Below are positions 43,008 to 43,956 of a stretch of 43,956 nt of DNA, in pieces (position 1 is the stretch's first letter; each line of letters starts with the position of its first letter). The stretch is from an uncultured Bacteroidales bacterium. Lineage in GTDB: Bacteria; Bacteroidota; Bacteroidia; Bacteroidales; Paludibacteraceae. The stretch lies in the NCBI GenBank assembly GCA_902784425.1, contig CACZUS010000013.1, positions 1 to 43,956 on the forward strand, read 5' to 3'. Under the pieces are notes generated by a model. It did no database searches. It worked only from the letters and a program-made list of their open reading frames with translations, and had not been told where the DNA came from. The position numbers were made by a program, and so were the translations under genes.

Positions 43008-43956
43008 TTAAAAGCTGGATAACAGAGCATTTGTCTTGTCTATAACATTAGATTTTGACAAATCTCTCAATTCATATCGTTCTCCATTCCAATTTAATCC
43101 TTTAGATGATGCAATATCTTTCAAGTCTGTTTCAGTACAGCCTTTTCCTGGCCTTAAAAACAATTGTACATCCCAATCATCTACTTTTGTTCTGTTATAA
43201 TGAACATCAATTGCAACTTGAAATCCGTTCCATACTTTATCAAACACAAGCGCTGTCGATCTATATTCCCAAAGCCACATTTTCCAACCCTTATAATCAA
43301 TTCCGTCATTTTTACTTAATGCTATTGTATAACTATATGGCACAATACTACTTTTATAATCAAGATACAAACAGAATGTTTCAAGTTCCAAGTAGTTGCC
43401 TGCCTTTGCTTGTTGCTGCTTAACCAGGCAATAAGAATTGTCCCACTTTTGAATATTTTTATACTTACAATAAGCCAATAATTCCGGATGTTTTACGAAC
43501 CGATAGAATGCATCAGTATTATTTACAGGATTTTTTACATATTCATATATCATTTGTTGAAGTGTTTTGTCGTTGTTCAACAATTTGTCAAAGAAACTTT
43601 TGAATTTATCTTTGTTATCATTAATGAGAGCTTGCCAATCACTCCAATCCCAACCAAAACGATAATTTGTATTGCCTCTGAAAATACGTGGAAAATCCTT
43701 CATTCCTTGTGTCAATAATGCCCTACGAGTATTATCAATATTTGCGTTGCATTCACCTGCAAACACCTCTGCAAACTTTTCCCTATAGTTATTAAACTTG
43801 CCTAAATCGAAGTTGCCGTTCTCATCAGTTGCCCATTCTATCATAGGAAGAATCTCGCCAGACCAAATATTATGTTCCTGAGCTTTCCAAAATGCGACTT
43901 CCACTGGTTCTCTATCTATGCTGTTTTTAAGGATTTCAAGTTTTTTCTTTTCCTCA
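43008..43956 (-). CDS. DUF262-family (GmrSD-type) protein, C-terminal part; 5' end off window
   Basis: The frame is open to the window edge (316 codons seen). 'FWKAQEHNIWSGEILPMIEW' and 'RALLTQGMKDFPRIF' are typical of the C-terminal region of long DUF262/GmrSD-type proteins. The N-terminal DUF262 nuclease/NTPase domain, with its DGQQR motif, would lie outside the window and cannot be checked. GmrSD-type enzymes are modification-dependent defence nucleases, though many DUF262 proteins are uncharacterised. It ends 'NALLSSF' and a TAA, directly upstream of the PLD-like frame. Confidence 0.65.
   Translation of the reverse strand, partial: EEKKKLEILKNSIDREPVEVAFWKAQEHNIWSGEILPMIEWATDENGNFDLGKFNNYREKFAEVFAGECNANIDNTRRALLTQGMKDFPRIFRGNTNYRFGWDWSDWQALINDNKDKFKSFFDKLLNNDKTLQQMIYEYVKNPVNNTDAFYRFVKHPELLAYCKYKNIQKWDNSYCLVKQQQAKAGNYLELETFCLYLDYKSSIVPYSYTIALSKNDGIDYKGWKMWLWEYRSTALVFDKVWNGFQVAIDVHYNRTKVDDWDVQLFLRPGKGCTETDLKDIASSKGLNWNGERYELRDLSKSNVIDKTNALLSSF

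Overview
The window looks like chromosomal DNA of a member of the Bacteroidales. Upstream regions repeatedly carry the Bacteroidota promoter form (TTTG, 19-20 bases, TAnnTTTG). The xylanase at 39367-41436 ends in a type IX secretion (T9SS) type A sorting domain, and DUF3078-type, TPR and beta-barrel outer-membrane proteins typical of the phylum are present. I cannot fix the genus from the sequence alone.

Layout. 1-3849: a YiiX-like cysteine hydrolase cut by the window edge, a tRNA-Arg(CCT), and the ravA-viaA AAA+/VWA pair. 3850-7459: carB, preceded by a leader with its own promoter, a 22-codon ORF, a T-rich tract and a terminator-like hairpin that resembles a transcription attenuator, and followed by a strong terminator. 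7589-20801: a surface-polysaccharide region with seven glycosyltransferase-type genes or polymerases in several short operons: two GT2 genes (+); three GT2 genes with a Wzy-like polymerase (-); a three-gene module with a GDPD/Menorin-like lipoprotein, an anchored protein with a duplicated GWAVD domain and an LtaS-like phosphotransferase (+); and an O-antigen ligase, EpsG polymerase and GT4 enzyme (-). The last set is the end of a long, tightly coupled minus-strand operon that begins at 27708 with a TPR envelope protein, an outer-membrane beta-barrel, a DjlA-like co-chaperone and the Wzx flippase.

27821-38670: housekeeping and envelope genes on the plus strand: ftsY, rimO, an acyltransferase-3 protein, an LD-carboxypeptidase lipoprotein, radA, a 45-bp tandem repeat array made from a REP-like palindrome, a TPR protein, a DUF3078 protein and an aldehyde dehydrogenase. 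38671-43956: an accessory end. It holds a VanW-family pseudogene with a large internal deletion, a T9SS-exported GH10 xylanase with a CBM6, and a patch in which a four-helix-bundle gene lies between two directly repeated copies of the 3' end of a phospholipase-D-like gene, next to a partial DUF262 (GmrSD-type) gene.

How the parts may fit: flippase, polymerases, glycosyltransferases and ligase could build an O-polysaccharide or A-LPS. In T9SS organisms A-LPS is the anchor for exported cargo such as the xylanase. The LtaS-like/GDPD-like module could decorate that glycan with a phospho-alcohol group. These functional links are inference from family knowledge and gene order.
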